From Verrucomicrobiales bacterium (GTDB lineage: Bacteria > Verrucomicrobiota > Verrucomicrobiia > Verrucomicrobiales > DEV007), in NCBI GenBank assembly GCA_013911195.1, contig JACETS010000036.1:1-17339 (forward strand): a DNA stretch of 17,339 bases, written 5' to 3'. Positions within the stretch are counted from its first letter, which is position 1, and each line of letters opens with the position of its first letter. Positions 15,673 to 17,339 of this stretch are shown in pieces. The notes under the pieces were generated by a model, which did no database searches, had not been told where the DNA came from, and was given only the letters and a program-made list of their open reading frames with translations. The position numbers were made by a program, and so were the translations under genes.

Positions 15673-16530
15673 ATGAAATTAATTCGATTTGGTAAACAAG
15701 GTGAAGAGAAACCTGGAATTCTATTGAGTAATGATGAGAAGATTGATGTTTCATCTTTTGTAAGTGATTACGATGAAAAGTTTTTCGGATCAGGAGGATT
15801 AATTAGTCTTAAAGATTGGTTGAGTGAAAATGAAGCGAGTGCCCCAAGATTAGATGATAACGTTCGTATAGGATCTCCAATCGCCAGACCCAGTAAAATA
15901 ATTTGTATTGGTCTAAACTTCAAGGACCATGCTGCAGAGTCAGGATTTGACGCACCTGAGGAACCTCTCATTTTTGGTAAAGCCACCTCCGCTATTTGTG
16001 GTCCTTATGACAACATTATAATTCCAAGAGGAAGCGAACAAACAGACTGGGAAGTGGAACTCGGTGTAGTGATTGGTAAAAAAACTAGTTATGTGGATCA
16101 AGATCAGGCTTTAGAGCATGTTGGGGGATATGTCCTCCACAATGATGTAAGCGAGCGCGCTTTTCAAAAAGATAGAGGCGGTCAATGGATCAAAGGTAAG
16201 AGCGCTGACACTTTTGCTCCTATGGGTCCTTTCATGGCCACTCCAGATGAAATTGATAACATCAGTGACATGAGGATGTGGCTCAATGTTAATGGTGAAA
16301 ACATGCAAGATGGCAACACTTCCAATCTGATATTTAGTGTTGATCATGTGGTTAGTTATCTGAGTCAATTTATGACTTTATTACCTGGTGATGTTATTTC
16401 TACTGGAACGCCTGCAGGTGTTGGCATGGGGATGAACCCAGAAAAATACTTAAAGCCTGGTGATGTTGTTGAGCTTGGAATTGATGGCCTCGGATCTTCA
16501 AAACAAAATGTCGTGGCTTACGAAGAATAA
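15673..16530 (+). CDS. Fumarylacetoacetate hydrolase-family protein, probable 2,4-diketo-3-deoxy-L-fuconate hydrolase
   Basis: The 285-residue protein has the normal length and full motif set of the FAH family. The metal-binding acids appear as DWEVELG (Glu127, Glu129) and NDVSER (Asp158). A catalytic-type His is at 86 (NFKDHAAE), and KGKSADTF is at 174-181. The late signature STGTPAGVG is intact. Members cleave a carbon-carbon bond in a 1,3-diketo acid. The N-terminus (MKLIRFGKQG, EEKPG) and overall sequence resemble the subgroup acting on 2,4-diketo-3-deoxy-L-fuconate, which yields pyruvate and L-lactate. It lies between two SDR genes, two bases from the second, matching non-phosphorylative fucose pathways. 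The family is certain; the substrate is a context-based inference, since close homologues are often annotated as ureidoglycolate lyase. Confidence 0.78.
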   Translation: MKLIRFGKQGEEKPGILLSNDEKIDVSSFVSDYDEKFFGSGGLISLKDWLSENEASAPRLDDNVRIGSPIARPSKIICIGLNFKDHAAESGFDAPEEPLIFGKATSAICGPYDNIIIPRGSEQTDWEVELGVVIGKKTSYVDQDQALEHVGGYVLHNDVSERAFQKDRGGQWIKGKSADTFAPMGPFMATPDEIDNISDMRMWLNVNGENMQDGNTSNLIFSVDHVVSYLSQFMTLLPGDVISTGTPAGVGMGMNPEKYLKPGDVVELGIDGLGSSKQNVVAYEE

Positions 16531-16532
16531 AA

Positions 16533-17303
16533 ATGGATCTCGAATTAGAGGGTAAAAAAGTTGTCGTTACAGGAGGAGCGAAAGGTATCGGCGCATCAAT
16601 TGTTAGGTCTTTCGCCAAAGAGGGTGCCGTGCCAATCTTACTCGGAAGAAATCCAGACGAGGCGGAGGAACTAATCAATGAAATAGGAATTGGCCATTCA
16701 TTTCATCTGGAGCTTACCAACCTTATTGAAATCGAAAGTACAGCAAAAAGAATTTCCGAAGAAATTGGAGAAATTGACATTCTAGTTAACAACGCAGGTG
16801 TAAATGATGGAATCGGTTTAGAAGAGGAGCCTATAAAGTTTATTGAATCATTAAGCCGAAATCTTGTTCACCCTTTTGCACTCGCACATCACTTTATAAA
16901 TGACTTAAAGAAAACAAGAGGAGTTATTATAAACATTGGTTCAAAAGTTGCAGAAACAGGCCAAGGTGGCACTTCCGGTTACGCCGCTTCAAAAGGTGGA
17001 CTTAATGCCTTAACAAGAGAATGGGCGATCGATCTTGCTCCTCATGGGGTTAGAGTGAACTGTGTAATACCTGCAGAGGTCATGACCCCATTGTATGAAA
17101 AGTGGTTATCCAAAAGGAATGATCCTGAAAAAGCCAGAAAAGAGATCGAATCACTGATACCACTGGAGAATAGATTCACTACATCAGAAGAAATTGCTGA
17201 CATGGTGGTCTTTTTAGCCTCTTCAAAATCTGCTCATACGACTGGACAAATTATCTATCCCGACGGGGGATACACTCACCTTGATAGAGCTTTCAAAAAT
17301 TAA
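16533..17303 (+). CDS. Short-chain dehydrogenase/reductase, probable L-fucose dehydrogenase
   Basis: This 256-residue classical SDR has TGGAKGIG at 13-20, NNAG at 86-89 and the catalytic set Asn110, Ser137, Tyr150 and Lys154. Arg39 after the second strand, together with Lys17 in the glycine loop, suggests NADP rather than NAD. The C-terminus ends in PDGGYTHLDRAF, a tail I associate with the L-fucose dehydrogenase group of SDRs. Within the operon it would carry out the first step, oxidation of L-fucose to the lactone. The gene begins two bases after the hydrolase stop codon, so translation is probably coupled. Other aldoses such as D-arabinose or L-galactose are possible substrates. Confidence 0.72.
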   Translation: MDLELEGKKVVVTGGAKGIGASIVRSFAKEGAVPILLGRNPDEAEELINEIGIGHSFHLELTNLIEIESTAKRISEEIGEIDILVNNAGVNDGIGLEEEPIKFIESLSRNLVHPFALAHHFINDLKKTRGVIINIGSKVAETGQGGTSGYAASKGGLNALTREWAIDLAPHGVRVNCVIPAEVMTPLYEKWLSKRNDPEKARKEIESLIPLENRFTTSEEIADMVVFLASSKSAHTTGQIIYPDGGYTHLDRAFKN

Positions 17304-17317
17304 GTAAGTCCAACTTA

Positions 17318-17339
17318 ATGATAAAACATACAGATATTG
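17318..17339 (+). CDS. Possible start of the next operon gene (right-edge fragment)
   Basis: An ATG at 17318 opens a frame reading MIKHTDI to the window edge, 14 bases after the preceding stop codon and on the same strand. The spacing fits another operon gene. Fuconate dehydratases often begin with a similar short ITDI-like segment, and that enzyme is missing from the visible pathway, but seven residues cannot establish identity. No Shine-Dalgarno sequence is seen. Confidence 0.3.

Noticed and set aside
15673..16530. Ureidoglycolate lyase in purine breakdown
   Set aside because: FAH proteins of this subgroup are often annotated so, but no purine or allantoin gene is nearby, and the two flanking SDRs fit deoxysugar oxidation better.

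Overview
The window is AT-rich, about two-thirds A+T by eye, and comes from a Gram-negative bacterium. The gene families point to Verrucomicrobiota of the marine or particle-associated heterotroph kind. The clues are a TPR-plus-secretin protein of the Amuc_1098 type, a Tat-exported DUF1501 protein, a large secreted LamG/Ig/FN3-like protein, a CBM9-DUF5916 outer-membrane protein, and a non-phosphorylative L-fucose-type catabolic cluster. This is inference from gene families; no rRNA or tRNA is present to confirm it.

Layout, left to right. (1) Positions 1-5798 are all on the minus strand. They hold the N-terminal 522 residues of a CBM9-DUF5916 protein that runs off the left edge, an AsmA-like single-pass membrane protein, and an 827-residue secretin. 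A good intrinsic terminator separates the secretin from the AsmA-like gene. (2) A non-coding divergent gap of about 430 bases (5799-6230) carries three perfect inverted repeats. (3) An MFS transporter on the plus strand (6231-7559) converges on a minus-strand DUF1501 gene (7597-9009). (4) The DUF1501 gene is divergent from a 1244-residue secreted LamG protein (9238-12972). A glyoxalase-family protein and a DMT/EamA permease follow on the same strand. (5) A small phage-CII-like DNA-binding protein has its own near-consensus promoter. Next come three tightly packed catabolic genes, SDR, FAH-family hydrolase and SDR (14898-17303), behind a second near-consensus promoter. The next gene of the cluster may begin at 17318.

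How the genes may work together. The right-hand operon is best explained as L-fucose (or a similar 6-deoxysugar) oxidation. The second SDR would oxidise the sugar. The first SDR and the FAH-family hydrolase would carry out the last two steps, oxidising 2-keto-3-deoxy-L-fuconate and cleaving the diketo acid. A lactonase and a dehydratase are expected downstream, outside the window. The secreted LamG/FN3-like protein, the DUF1501 protein and the CBM9-DUF5916 barrel fit a glycan-scavenging lifestyle at the cell surface. The secretin and the AsmA-like protein are envelope components whose partners are not nearby.

I saw no CRISPR array, transposase, integrase, tRNA or rRNA. The most unusual items are the secretin without assembly partners, the dyad-rich gap next to it, the unrecognised roughly 660-residue N-terminal part of the LamG protein, and the solitary CII-like regulator immediately upstream of the sugar operon.
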